DNA from: Morinoia aosen
Lineage: Eukaryota; Arthropoda; Malacostraca; Amphipoda; Talitridae
DNA length: 64,000 nucleotides
Assembly: GCA_030386875.1 (NCBI GenBank)
Contig: CM059557.1
Span: 58,606,514 to 58,670,513 of the forward strand
Reading direction: 5' to 3'
In this document: positions 10,335 through 25,300 of the stretch, piece after piece
How the letters are laid out: each line of letters begins with the position of its first letter
How positions within the stretch are numbered: position 1 is the stretch's first letter
The notes under the pieces: model-generated
Told to the model about the DNA's origin: nothing
Databases searched by the model: none
Seen by the model: the letters and a program-made list of their open reading frames with translations, nothing else
Position numbers and translations under genes: made by a program

Positions 10335-13300
10335 GTGACTCAATGTTGCATGTGTTCTTCAGGTCATTTCAAGCGTACACCAGTTCTTATTTCAATTATC
10401 ATTGGCCTCACTAAATATTTTCCATCATAAACAACACGAGTGTTCCATTTTTGAGTTACAGATGAAAAATTAAGGTAGTTTATTGCTCTTTATCTAAGGA
10501 ATGTAACCAGTAGTTATTTAGCATACAGTTCAATTCAAATTTCTGATATTGGGATCTTTATTTACCAAACCTTTAATTCATGTTCAAATGATTCAGTAAG
10601 TTTTTGTTTCTAATTATAAAACTCAAGGTCTATGCATAGCTATTCAGATACCGTATAGATTGATATTTGTAGTACTGGTCTGGTACAGAGTCCTCCTTTA
10701 AAATTTATGTAATGGCTATTTCATTTTATATTTGTAACACACAATACTTCATTGTTTTAGGTATCATTTCATAATTAAAGGGCCCAACATGTAAAATTAT
10801 TTTGTACTTGTATCAAATACTTGTAGAAAGTGTGCTTTTCTGTTTTGTAAAGTGCCAGGAAATTTAAAAAAATTTTTAGACTGATGGTGAAGATCAATCC
10901 ATGTTGAAGTGTGACAAACATGTCTGAAGAATAGACCTGAAGGAATAGTTCTACATATAGAAGAGTGAAATTGGGATTGATTTGAACAATGATACAAAAT
11001 ATGATTGGATGAGTGAAATGAATGAGGAGTTCATTCAAAATACAGTCGTTCTTTTGAAAACCAAAGAAAAATAAATAAGAAAAAAAAACTTGATATGAAA
11101 CATGTACAGTGGTACCACTAGATACGAGTTTAATTTGTTTCAGAATCGAGCTCGTAAGTCAATCAGCTTGTATCTCAAACGAATTTCTCCCATTTTAAAA
11201 TAACTGAATTTGATTTAATCCGTTCCGGACCTGTGAAAAATCCCAAAACCATTGTAAATTATAAATAAGGAAATGTTTTTAAGTAACAAAAAACATGCCT
11301 AATTAACAAATACATAACAAAATATGAAATAAAGAAAAAAAGAGTTATTTAGCATAATAGTCTTACGTTGGAGACAGACCAGTGCGGCTAAGACTATGGT
11401 TACAGTGGATCCAAATTCGAACGAAAAATTGATCGTCCGAACTCATTCAAAAAGATGCTGCCAGTGTAACCACTTCCTCTGAATTACATTATTTTGATTG
11501 CTCGGACAAACAATTTTTCATCCGAATTTGGATCCACTGTAACCATAGCCTAACAAAGGTGAACGGCAAGGAGGAAAGATGGGTTGGGGATGCAGGCACT
11601 CTAGACAGGTACGTAAACGGCGTTTTAGACGCCAACTTTAAAACTAAAAACTACACTTTTCTTATTCTGAATGAAACATAAAATGTAAAACAATACATTT
11701 AACTTTAACCTTGAACTAAGCTCAACATCTACGTAAATTTAATTATATATCACTTGTTTTTGGCCTTCTTGGCTGCACTTTCTACGCTTTTACTTGTAGC
11801 TCTTTTCAAGAAAAATGTATCTAAAGAACTTTGCTTTTGCCTGCCTTTCAAAATGTTTCGAAAATGTGATAAGTGTCATTGAAGAGTGCAAACTACATAG
11901 TGGGACACTCCAGAAACACGGCTTGTATCTTGGATTTGGGCTCGAATCTTGAATATAAATATGGCGCTCCGGCTTGTATTTCAAAAAACTCGGATGTTAG
12001 GCTGCTCGGATCTTGAGGTACCACTGTATTATATAAACTGGTACAAAAAAAAGGAATACTGATAATTTGCGTGAAAAATCAATGAGTGCAAAAAATTACA
12101 GGAAATAATACATCAGGTGAGAGTAAAGGATGAGATGTACCAAGTTGAAAATCGAAGAAAAAATTATTAATGCAGAATGAAAGATTAAAATGAGTTACAG
12201 TAGTGATGACTTAGCAATAATAATGATAGAAGGTGCAAAATGGTGCATTACTTAATGATTGCGGGGTTGATGATTGTGCATAAATGGCAAGAGCAGTTGA
12301 GAATTTATGCAGTTGGGTTGTTGATAGTGGAATGAAAGACGCATAAAAAGCTATTCAATTTTCAGACCAATGAATTTTAGCTTCAAATTATAAATGAAAT
12401 TGCATATAAAGATAGTGGAAAGTTTTTGAAAATGAGGAAATCTTATGAAACTGGTGATTTTTTCAATATTTTATGAGTTTTATAAGCATGAAAAGGAGAG
12501 GGGAGATGGGAAAGTTTGATTGTCATCTCGATTTGTGTGTTTGATGAAGTGTTGTATGGAAGAGTGAGAGAGTTCCAAATAGATGAAGAAATGTAGTAAA
12601 GTGTGTTTGCATAGGAGGGGGCATGAGAGTTTAAAAAGTCATAAAATAGTAGACATAATGCTTTGGCTTTCATTGAAAATGTAATATTCTCTGATATTCC
12701 TGAAGAATGAGTAAAATATGTGGGTTAGAGGAAATAGAAAATTTGGATTAGATGAAAACTAGGTCATAACAAGGATCTAACTGACATTGTCCTTGATTTT
12801 AATTTTGTTCAGTGCGTACGCTATACTAGTGCCATATGCCTGGCTAATATTGCTGCCTCTCAAGTTTTGAAAAAATTGGGCCATTATGGAATAATTTTTT
12901 GTAATTTTTTAAGTTCTGATTGTTTCATAGATCACTACATAACATCATATTGAAATAGTTTTGTTGCATAACATAAATAGAAATGCATTTTTATTATATA
13001 TTTTAAAATTTTTATGGGGGCAGTATATGTATGCATAATGCTATGCATGTTTAGTTATGCATTTGTTATTTAAACATGCATTGGCATGCAATAGCTGATG
13101 TTATGGATTTGCAGAAAGCCATCTCTGGATTGCGAGCATCAGGAGAGGACATCACAGAGAATCTCTACACCACAGACCGGCAAGGCTACTCTGCCATCCA
13201 TCATGCTGTCCTACAGCCCAGTCCTTCTGTCCTGCAACAGCTCCTTGTATATGCAGGTATTTTATCTTATAAACAATTTTTTTAAACAAACAATTTAAAC

Positions 13301-16300
13301 AATTTATTTACCATAGGTGATGTAGAGGTACAATCTTCAGGGAATCTTAAGGGCACGGTCTGGCGGAGAAAAAAAAGTCCGTCGGTTCTTGATGGATTTT
13401 TTCTAAGATTTTCACAGTGGGTGTCAAATGATGCGGCATTTCTTTTTGAATTCATGTGTTTTTCTCGTAAACTAAATAAAAATATGATTTTCAAAACTGA
13501 AAAAGTGGGTGTTGCGGGAAAATGCCCATCGCCCACAATTTTAGAGTAAAAGAACTGGATAAAAGTTTTCTAGGTAGCTAATTGTCTTGTCTTGAGATCC
13601 GCTGGTATGGTTTTTTGATAATTTGATTTTTTGAATTGAGAGAAATTTTTTTCAAAAAATTGACCATTTTTTCTGTTTTTTCAAATTGTTCTGCTTATAA
13701 TTTTCAACATGATTTGAAATTCAAAAAACTGTACCAGCGTCTCTCTAGGATATTTCAACCACTATTGATTGATATATTTGCCATTCCTGTACCTTCAATA
13801 CTGTGAGAAATTTGCCTCTTCAAAAATCAAAAAGTTAAGTTTTCAGGAGAGCCATTTTTCTAAAATGTTTCTTATTTTCTTTGTATTATTTCTGAACTGG
13901 GAATTTTTTCTAATAAATGTTACACCTAATGTAGATCTTTTCAAGTTCTATTGATTGGTATATTAGCCATTCCTTTACCTTCAAAACTGTGGGAAGAAAT
14001 CTGTATCAAAAAACAATAAATGCAAATTTCAGAACACCAGTTTTAAAAAAAAAATGTTTACTTACATCTACAAACAAATTTTTCTTTTTCAACTATTTTG
14101 CTTGGTAGCTCTTTTTGAGCCCTTTCGAATGATAAATGTGTCATTCTTGTACCTTCAACACTGCGGGAGGTGATATGTTTACAAAACAGCTGATTTGCTG
14201 ATGAATCAGAGCAGCCAGACTCAAAACAAACACTCAGTTAGATCATCATAATTAACACTGAGAGTTAGAATGTTTCATTTGAGTACTAAAGCATTTCAAG
14301 CAAGGCCATGAATGAACTCTTCTGCTATTCCCGTAGAGAAACACTCAATACTGACTCGTAATGAGGGGGAAGAGGGAGGTCACCCATCCATTGACGCGCC
14401 GTGCCCCAAGGTTACGCTAGTGCGCGTCCTTTACCCCGTCTAGAAGATGAACCAATTTACGTACTTGAGAGCAAATTATACCGTTGGATGCGCAAGAAAA
14501 TACTCTATAAGATGAGTTTATAAACCAAAATCCTACCGTTATCCAGAAATAGACCCAGACCGTGCCCTTAAGGAAAACGAACGGTTTATCTTGTAAAATT
14601 TGAAAAATTAATAAAGAATACTTTAGGAGCAAAATAAGCTTGGAGGTATTCACAACATGTTTAGAACATTTGAATGGACGTTTAGAGCCCTAAAATTTTT
14701 GGAATATAACCATATCAACCTCCTCTTTGATTCAAGGGAAATTTCTAAAGAACTTTATTTCTCAAACAATATTACCTAAACACGATTAGTTTTTTGTCCG
14801 ATTAACAATTAACTGGTCTACAAAGTTAAGATCCAGTTTTTTTGATATTGCTTAAAAAAAAAAAATTAAAAAACATTTGAATTTAAAACAGGAAAAAATT
14901 TCAATATTTTTTCTTTATATGGGTATAAAAAATTATCTATTCAACTTATCAAAGAAATACTACTCAGATTTATAGTACTCACCGTGATCTTTACGTTGCA
15001 AAAAAGATCTCTTTCATTAGTGAAAAGCTGTTGGAGAAATTGAGCCGCACAGACAAAAAAAACATGTTCTAAGAAAAGAGCATTCCATTTTTAAAATCAT
15101 TTCTCCCAGTTTTTTGCTTATGGAGAAGATATTTTTTACATTGTAAATATCAAAGTGAGTACTATAAATCTGCAAAGTAATTTTTTGATGTGTTAATTAG
15201 AAATTTTTTTATTGGCATGTAAAGTAATAACTGAAAGTAAATATATTTTGTTTAAAAAATTTAAACACTTCTTAAATTTTTCTTTAAGCAATATCTAAAA
15301 ACTAGATCTTCATTTTCTAGACAAGTTCATTGTGAATCAAACAAAAAAATTGTCTGTATGTATAATATTGGGTGAGAAATCACTTTTTTTAGGAATTTTC
15401 CTTTGAGCAGGGGGGGGGTATAGGTAAATTTTTAAAATTTTAGGGCTCTGAACATCCATTCGAATGTTCTAAACATGTTGCGAATACCTCTAAGCTTATT
15501 TTGGTCTTGAAGTATTTTTTATTCATTTTGAAGTTTCTTAAGGAAAAATTGTTCGTTTCCCTTGAGCTTCTTTGTTCTCTTCTCTTTGTTGCGATAGAAT
15601 TATATAACATTTTCATTGTTGTGTTGAAAATATCCATTTATTTCTATCATAGAAATAAAATTTCATGTTTCTTGCTGTAAGTGCCCCTGTGGATGTCTTA
15701 TAATTTATTAGTTTCATTTTATTTGATTGTTCTAGTTTTTCTTGTTGTGTCAAGTATTGTTTCTTTTGTATTTACTGTGTTAATAGAAGAAATTTCTGCT
15801 TAGCTCCTTATTACATTTGTTTGAATTTGATTCAAGTGGATTGATGTAAGTACTGTGGGGGAGTTTTTTTACTGTGTTCTGTGTGATTTAGAATTACAGT
15901 GTACTGCGTGATTTTGTATAACTTTGTAATGTATGATTTAGAATTACTGATGAGTGAATTTTCAAAATATTTGTTTTTCTATATAGGACATGAAAATTTG
16001 GAAATTTTGTTACATTTCTGTGGCATTAGTGTAAAATCTTTCTTAATTGAATTACTGCATCAATGATTTTGCACCTGTTTTTTTTTTGTAAATGATTGTG
16101 TTAAAGACATTTTAAAATAGTATTTAGTTAGTGGAAAAATAAATTCTTGTTAAACGTTCAGTCATCTTGTCACTAACATGCTGAAAATTTTGATTCACCC
16201 CCATTAGTGCTTGTGAAATTGTTAAATGCACAGTTTTTGGGTTGGTATAATTCTGTACCTTTGCATGATTGATTACTTATTTCATAGGTGTCACTTGTAC

Positions 16301-19300
16301 ATTACAGGCCTGTAAGTATGTATTTGTTCTGATAAATTACAATGTGGACTTTATAAAATTTTTTTTTATAAAAATATCACAATTGTTCATTCTAACTTAC
16401 ATAACTTGACCATGCCTGATCACATCTATTCTAACCTATTCCTTCCTGACTTATCCCAAACTAACCTATCATAATGTAACTCATCATTACATAATCCATC
16501 CTAGCTTGACCCATCCTAGCTTGGCCCATCCTAGCTTGGCCCATCCTAGCTTGACCCATCCTAGCTTGACCCATCCTAGCTTGGCCCATCCTAGCTTGAC
16601 CCATCCTAGCTTGACCCATCCTAGCTTGACCCATCCTAGCTTGACCCATCCTAGCTTGGCCCATCCTGGCTTGGCCCATCCTGGCTTGGCCCATCCTGGC
16701 TTGGCCCATCCTGGCTTGGCCCATCCTGGCTTGACCCATCCTGGCTTGACCCATCCTGGCTTGACCCATCCTGGCTTGACCCATCCTGGCTTGACCCATC
16801 CTGGCTTGACCCATCCTGGCTTGACCCATCCTGGCTTGACCCATCCTGGCTTGGCCCATCCTGGCTTGGCCCATCCTGGCTTGACCCATCCTGGCTTGGC
16901 CCATCCTGGCTTGGCCCATCCTGGCTTGGCCCATCCTGGCTTGGCCCATCCTGGCTTGGCCCATCCTGGCTTGGCCCATCCTGGCTTGGCCCATCCTGGC
17001 TTGGCCCATCCTGGCTTGGCCCATCCTGGCTTGGCCCATCCTGGCTTGGCCCATCCTGGCTTGGCCCATCCTGGCTTGGCCCATCCTGGCTTGGCCCATC
17101 CTGGCTTGGCCCATCCTGGCTTGGCCCATCCTGGCTTGGCCCATCCTGGCTTGGCCCATCCTGGCTTGGCCCATCCTGGCTTGGCCCATCCTGGCTTGGC
17201 CCATCCTGGCTTGGCCCATCCTGGCTTGGCCCATCCTGGCTTGGCCCATCCTGGCTTGGCCCATCCTGGCTTGGCCCATCCTGGCTTGGCCCATCCTGGC
17301 TTGGCCCATCCTGGCTTGGCCCATCCTGGCTTGGCTCATCCTGGCTTGGCCCATCCTGGCATGACCTATCCTGGCATGACCCATCCTGGCATGACCCATC
17401 CTGACATGACCCACGCTAGCTCGACTCGCGCTAGCTCGACCCGCGCTAGCTCGACCCGCGCTAGCTCGACCCGCGCTAGCTCGACCCGCGCTAGCTCGAC
17501 CCGCGCTAGCTCGACCCGCGCTAGCTCGACCCGCGCTAGCTCGACCCGCGCTAGCTCGACCCGCGCTAGCTCGACCCGCGCTAGCTCGACCCGCGCTAGA
17601 TCGACCCGCGCTAGCTCGACCCGCGCTAGCTCGACCCGCGCTAGCTCGACCCGCGCTAGCTCGACCCGCGCTAGCTCGACCCGCGCTAGCTCGACCCGCG
17701 CTAGCTCGACCCGCGCTAGCTCGACCCGCGCTAGCTCGACCCGCGCTAGCTCGACCCGCGCTAGCTCGACCCGCGCTAGCTCGACCCGCGCTAGCTCGAC
17801 CCGCGCTAGCTCGACCCGCGCTAGCTCGACCCGCGCTAGCTCGACCCGCGCTAGCTCGACCCGCGCTAGCTCGACCCGCGCTTGCTCGACCCGCGCTAGC
17901 TCGACCCGCGCTAGCTCGACCCGCGCTAGCTCGACCCGCGCTAGCTCGACCCGCGCTAGCTCGACCCGCGCTAGCTCGACCCGCGCTAGCTCGACCCGCG
18001 CTAGCTCGACCCGCGCTAGCTCGACCCGCGCTAGCTCGACCCGCGCTTGCTCGACCCGCGCTAGCTCGACCCGCGCTAGCTCGACCCGCGCTAGCTCGAC
18101 CCGCGCTAGCTCGACCCGCGCTAGCTCGACCCGCGCTAGCTCGACCCGCGCTAGCTCGACCCGCGCTAGCTCGACCCGCGCTAGCTCGACCCGCGCTAGC
18201 TCGACCCGCGCTAGCTCGACCCGCGCTAGCTCGACCCGCGCTAGCTCGACCCGCGCTAGCTCGACCCGCCTGTCTTGAATCTGGTCTATCCTAACCGGTT
18301 TTAACCTGTGTTATCCTGTCACCTCATCTTGACCTACCCTCACTCAACCCACCCTCACTCAACCCACCCTCACTCAACCCACCCCCACTCAACCCACCCC
18401 CACTCAACCCACCCCCACTCAACCCACCCTCACTCAACCCACCCTCACTCAACCCACCCTTCACTGTGCTGCCCTTTATACTGTACCCTATTCTCATCTA
18501 CTCTACTGTACCCTATTCTTGTGTACTCTACTGTACCCTATTCTCATCTACTCTACTGTACCCTATTCTCGTGTACTCTACTGTACCCTATTCTCGTGTA
18601 CTCTACTGTACCCTATTCTTGTGTACTCTACTGTACCCTATTCTTGTGTACTCTACTGTACCCTATTCTCATCTACTCTACTGTACCCTATCCTTACCTA
18701 ACATAATATATTCTAACCAAATTCAGCACTCTCTAACTCGAGCTAATCTGACCTATTCGGACCTAATAAATTCTAAGTAATCCTGGTACAGTGCTTCCTA
18801 ACTTGATGCCACTTATTTTAACCTATCTCAACATAACCAATTTTAACCAAGGAATTAAGTATAAATTCTTATATATAAATAATTTACACAAAAGTACGTA
18901 CAATTTTTTTATTTAAATTATTTCTTTTTATAAACCTATTACGCCCAATTGTTATTTAACTTGAATTATCTTAACCTAACTCATTCTAGCTAGTCCTATT
19001 ACATCCTTACTCAATCTAACCAAACCTTCACTTCCGTACTTACCTAATGACAGATGCATGTGTAGCAACTTGGAAGTCAGTCAGTTTACTGTCCGTCAAT
19101 TGGCAGAAAAATCAAAACTGCCTGAAGCATTGCATTTTTTGTGTTTCGGCTCATTGTGATGCAATTTAGCTCAATATTCTTTACGGATGTTTACTTTTCA
19201 AATTATTGAATTATTGAAGTGTGATGGATGGTCTCATGATAATACAATGGATTTTGGTAACTCCTGCTGTGTCATTTATTATTTTTGCTTTATAATCCAA

Positions 19301-22300
19301 GTCTTCAGCTTTTCAATGCTCTCCCCTCAGGAGATACAACTATTGTATCTATGGGAATTAGCGCTCCCAGGGGAAAAATGTGAGGGCCCGAGGTGAGAGT
19401 TAGGTAGGCCTTCTTTTTGTTGAAATAAAATGTTTTTTGTTATGTTAAGGACCACCTTTTTTCGGTTCACTACTGTCCTGTTTTTCAGCACCTCTGACTT
19501 TCTTCTTCAACATTTATCTTATTTCATGAACTTCTTTCCCATCTTACTGTTTCTATGCCCTTTCTGCATAGATTCCTCATTTTCTTATCTCCATACTAAA
19601 TGGTGCCTTCCTTCTTCCTCTCTTCGATACGCTCTATTTTTGCAGCAGTTAGGGAGGCTTAAACTAACTTATAATCTAATCTAATCTTTTCAATGCTCTT
19701 GTACTTGTTTTGTCTCCTTAAATTTACATCGATCCATGTTTTGGCCAAATAGTTCGGGAATGTTCAAGGTGCTGTTTTTAAAACTATTTGAAGAGGCAAA
19801 ATTACTACCGATGCAGTATACAGTTGTCCCCGGGATCTGGGCAAGATCTTGAATTATTAGTGACTTCCTCGTGCTTAATTATAGAAAAGCATTGATATGT
19901 GAACATAAGTGATACATGCTTATGAACAGTGTTCATTATAAGCATGTGATTATTTTATCTCCATTTGGATGATGAATGTGAAGTGCACTGTTTTGCAAGC
20001 CTATGTAATAATGAAGAGGCAAGCAGAATTATAACATCAATGCAAGGTTTGTGTAAGAATCCATTTTTATAATGGGAAATGTTTATTGCTTATATGCTGT
20101 AATAATTAGAGCAATAAACATCAATTAGAGCATTAATTGATTTCAAAGTATTTATTGTCTACTTGCCCACACTTGGCACTCTGATGTTTTTGCTGCCCAA
20201 AAACACTTCTGGAAGACTTCTTCTGAAATCGTGTTCATCGCTGTATATTCTAGTTCAATTGTATCCCTCCTCTGATCTCATGTGGGATCTTTTAATAATG
20301 AGTTTTTGCAAGGTAACCGACCAATTGCAAGTTTCTATATTTAAAAGATAGAGAGGTTATCAAATGCTACAATCCCATGACTTACCAAGAACCCTGAGAA
20401 TCCTGTGCTGGACCATGTGCGATGAATGATTTAAAACAATGTCATAATGCAACTGTCAGTTTTTTGCTATCCATAGTTTTGTCTTTCACAACTGCATCGC
20501 AAAGTTGGCTGAGAAGTTAACTAAGCTTTCTTGGCTTTCTGTTATTTCAGTGGATATTTGTGATGCACAATTGTATGAATATGGAAATAGATAACATCGT
20601 CCCCTGTTAACCATACGTGCAATGATGACAGCAGTTCACTGTTAGCTGCGACTAACCCACTCAAAGGTGTAGAAAAGTTCAAGTTTAAGAAATAAGCTTT
20701 TTCCTTCTCTGCTCTCCAGGAAGGAAAATGTGAGGTCCTGAGTTGAGAGTTGGGTAGGGTTTCTTTTTTGTTGAAATACGTTTTTTTGCTTTGTTAAGGG
20801 GCATTTTTTCAGACTGTTGTCCTGTTTTCCACCTCCTCTGACTTTTTCTTCCACTTTTAATTGGCATCACAACCTTTCTTCTTAACCTACTGTTTTTATG
20901 TGCAGAGAATCTTGTGCATTGATTCCATGTTTCTGTAACTCCATACTAAATGGTGCTTTCATCCTTCCTCTCTTAGAGCATCTTTGTATGGTCAGGGAGG
21001 CTGAAACTAACATATAAATCTAATCTAATAATTTTTCTCTGTTGTATATTGTAGTAAAAACCTTGGATCAATTCTTCACATTGAAAAATTCATTGTCGGA
21101 TATTTTTCAGGAGGGTTTTATATGGAGCCACAATGCTCTGTAGAAGTGAAAATGATGATTTGGAAAACTGATAGTTTTAGTGTCATGCATGTGTGATATT
21201 TATTTTGGTGCTGCAAAAAACCATTTAATTTTAATTCTAGGTTTGCATCAAGAATGTGCTGAAGAGACGGTTTTGGTAGCAAATGATTAGGAATGCATTC
21301 TAAGCATAGTTTGGCTGCATGGGGAAGAATATTACTCACAAATAACTCAGCGTATTTATTTGCAGTGTGTTTACTAACTTTTTGGAAGTGTACTGTACAA
21401 ATCAACGTACTGTTAAAAAGAGAAAGCATCTGTTTTACATAATCTTCATCTTTGTATGCTGGGAGTGCACCTATAACAGTGTCTTGCACGTCCAATAATT
21501 CTGTGATTCTTACTCTCATCAAAGAAGTTATGCATCCATGTGGTTGGATTAAAAATTTGGACCATCTCTTTCCTATACAAATATTTCCTCATTAAATACA
21601 GTGGAATTTGGAAAGCTAAAAACAGTGCTTTAATGGTAAATGTAGCAAATTTTTCTTGTGAACCTTGTGCTACAGATGAACGCTGCGTCAACATGGAGAG
21701 TCATGACCGGACCACCGCCTTGCTGCTCCTTTGCCAGCAGTGCAGCTCCTCTCCAGATGAGGTATGTTGCTGTCTTCTTTTGTGTGTCACTTTTTTTGGT
21801 ATTTTGTTCTCTTGGCCTGCACATTTTATGGAATTTGTTTTTTACACACAAGGTGTTTTTTGAAGGTTTATTTTGAAGTCTGCATTAGCTTTGACGTAGT
21901 GTTATCCTTGCTATTCATTCTATTTGTGTTGAAATATACGGTGCGTTTGTAACTCAGTTCTTGCAGGGAGATAAAGTATATGGAACCCAACAACGTGTGG
22001 TTGAGGCCATTGCATTGCTCGTGTGCTGACTGTGCCAGTCCCTATGACAACTTGTATTTGCTCTGTGGGATGTGCAGAGCCTATGTGTTATGTGTTGGCT
22101 GTGGGTCTTGTACTAACTACTTCAGGGTTATCTTTTTCAAGCATCTTTTCGAAGGTCGTTTTTTAAATCATTTATTCTTTATTAGCCTCGAGAATTTCAG
22201 GGTATTGCTGATGTATGTTGACATTGCATATCCTCTCTTTTTTTCTTCAAACATAACTCAATTTTCTTTCTACAAAGCAGTTAGCCATATCAAGCCATAG

Positions 22301-25300
22301 GCGTCTATCTATTTCGCCTAAGATGTTTCCTGTTTTGGGTTGGAACTGCGAAATATCTGTCAGAAGATCTGCGCCCTGAGTGGCGTGTAGGCAGACACAA
22401 ATAATGATAGGTAAGCCTCCAAGGTATGCAATGTCACTAGTTAAGAATTCAATGTTGAAAACAGTAGCATGCAAAGCGGTGAGTGACGAGGGTCGGTTAT
22501 CGGTACTGTCTTCTTGTGCAGACTAAGAAGTTAGCGAGCCTCTTGGCTGCTGGTGCTGACCCTAACCGACCAAAGCAGGACCCATTTTCGCTTCCATTAC
22601 TTTGTGGTAAGTTGCCTGATGTTACGTGTTGCCATTATGTTGCCAGAAATATTGTTTGTTGCTATGGAAATATCCAAGCTAGTGTCGAGTGGAGAACATT
22701 TTGTGAATAATAATAAAATGCTAGAAGAACTAAGGAATTGTAGAAAGAAGGATTGTGATCGTCGCTCATCTGGAATTGTTAAATAATAATTTGACCTTTG
22801 ATACGTCTCTCTCTGTAATTGCTAAGTGTGAGGTATCATGTAGATAATTCTTATTGATTTAAGATAAGTATCTATTTGCGGGTCTCGGAGACTCAACTTT
22901 TTATCTAAGCTATAGTTTGTTACAGAACTGATCAAATTGTGGCCTCTCGTTATCATATGCAGTAGGAGCACTGCTCATGAACGTCGGAAATTTAGCGCAA
23001 TATCTCCTATGTTTTTGAAGCGCTGGCAACTATTGTATGTACAACTACTGCTGCTGTCACAGAGCTGATCAACTTGTGGCCTCTCGTGATCATACACAGT
23101 AGGAGTGCTGCCCATGAACGTCAGAAATTCGGCGCGTTCTCCCTTATGTTTTTGAAGCGCTGGTAACCTTTGAATGTACTGCTACACATGAACTTTGGTG
23201 TGAGAGTGTTGTGCGGTCGCAGTGCTGGAGCGCAAGGGGTGGCAGGCCGCCACCATGCTGCTGGAGGCCGGTGCGCACCCCTGGAAGGTGGACTTCGAGC
23301 ACAGCGGATGGGCGCCTATCTACTTCGCCCTAGTAAGAGGTCTCGCCCATTTGGGCTGTGTGTTCCTTACGGTCTTGAGCATTATCGTCTTAGGTGTTGG
23401 CCATTTTGCATCATGGGTCGTTTACGTCTGTGTGTTGTAAATGCCCTATTACACGGGGCAACTATTGCTCCAAAAAGCAGCGACGGATGCCTCTGAGAGC
23501 TACAGACTGCAGTTGCTGGGCGAGTTTAGGTTTCCGCGCTTGTTAAGAAACCTCGAGCAGCTCAGAGCGACGGAGCACGGAAGCAGTGCTCGACTGACTG
23601 TCGTAGAGCAAGGATGGTTGCGACACCGCCTCCCACTGAGCCAACATAAACTTGGTTCGCCATTCAATAGGTAGTCGAAGAATTTAACACTTTCACTGCC
23701 GCAACTAAGTATTAAGTTCAACACCAAACTCAAATTTTAAGTAAATTTTAGTAAACTATTGTGAAAATACCAAACATGAACTGGATCATGCCTTCATTTA
23801 GCTTTAACAAGTTTTTATGAAAATTGAGTTTACGACTACTGGTCGGTCAGCAGCATTATGAAAATTACCTCCGTGTACCACCGGTGGCGCACGTCGCAGT
23901 CAAAGTGTTAATAAATGTCCTATGATATGGAATGCTATCAAGTGTTATATAAGCAATTAAGTATCAATTTAGGCACATAATTAGTTGTAATTGCTGTACA
24001 AAATAAATCGGAATATTACCATTTACCATACATTCCTGATACGTTTCATTTTCAAATGTTATCACTTTTCCCTCATAATTGAATGTTTATCACGTAGTTT
24101 TTATGATAAATAAAATGGGTACATACACACATATACATACATATACCGGGCTTATCCTCCCTATGGGAGGGTAGCTGACAGCAGGCCACAATCGCCACAC
24201 TTAGGCACTAGGAGGCGAGAGGGGCAGCACTGGCCGCACCTGAACTGCCAAGATCAGCAGCAGCCCAGCACAACCACCTTCCACAGTCAGGCCCGACAAC
24301 CATAGCTGGTTTACCCCGACCGCTTCATTGAGTGCAGCCCCTCCCCCCGCACAGGACAGGTCAACCCCATCACATGCGGACAAATATAAAAAAAAATAAA
24401 GTGGGTAGAAATTTAAAATAATGAGCCATAGGTTTATAAGTTTAAACAGTGTAACGGAATATGATGAAACTATCAAAGCAAAAAAAAAATAGAAAAAACA
24501 TCACTACCTGCCACAGAAGTGAGCGGGAAAAGAACATCGACTCTATGAAGTCAGGTAACTTTATGTGCATTCATTTTAATTTTCTATCATAAGTCGCGGG
24601 TACAAAAATAGGCAATATTTATATTCGGCTTTCAATGATCAAACCATTTAATGTTTTTTAGACTTGAACCTAACTATATTAATACAACAAATGAATGTGC
24701 TTAATTAAGTAATTTGAAGTTTATTTAATTTAGTTCTGTGCCTTGTAGAAACACCAATCATTATATTGATATCCCCTCAAGGGGATACAACTATTGTATC
24801 TATGGGAATTAGCGCTCCCAGGGGAAAAATGTGAGGGCCCGAGCTGAGAGTTAGGTAGGCCTTCTTTCTGTTGAAATAGAAGTTTTTTTTTGTTATGTTA
24901 AGGACCACCTTTTTTCGGTTCACTGCTGTCCTGTTTTTCAGCACCTCTCACTTTCTTCTTCAACTTTTATCTTATTTCATGAACTTCTTTCTCATCTTCC
25001 CCTCAGGGGGATACAACTATTGTATCTATGGGAATTGGCGCTCCCAGGGGGACTATGTGAGGGCCTGAGCTAAAGGTTAGGTAGGCTTCCTTTTTGTTGA
25101 AATGAAATAGGTTTTTGTTTTGTTACGGACCATCTTTTTTCGGTTCACTGCTGTCCTGTTTTTCAGCACCTACTACTTTCTTCTTCCACTTTTTTCTTGT
25201 TTCATGAACTTCTTTCCTAGCTTACTGTTTCTGCGCACCTTGTGCATAGATTCCGCGTTCCCTTAACTCCATACTAAATAGTGCCTTCCTCCTTCCTCTC

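Noticed and set aside
16461-17414. 317-codon minus-strand open frame (MGQAR repeats)
   Set aside because: Same cause: period divisible by three in a satellite. No start context, exon structure or non-repeat domain.
16506-18278. 590-codon + strand open frame of HPGLA and RASST repeats
   Set aside because: It is the reading of two 15-bp satellites. Any 15-base unit without a stop stays open, the minus strand is open too (317 codons), unit changes alter residues freely, and it lies within an intron.
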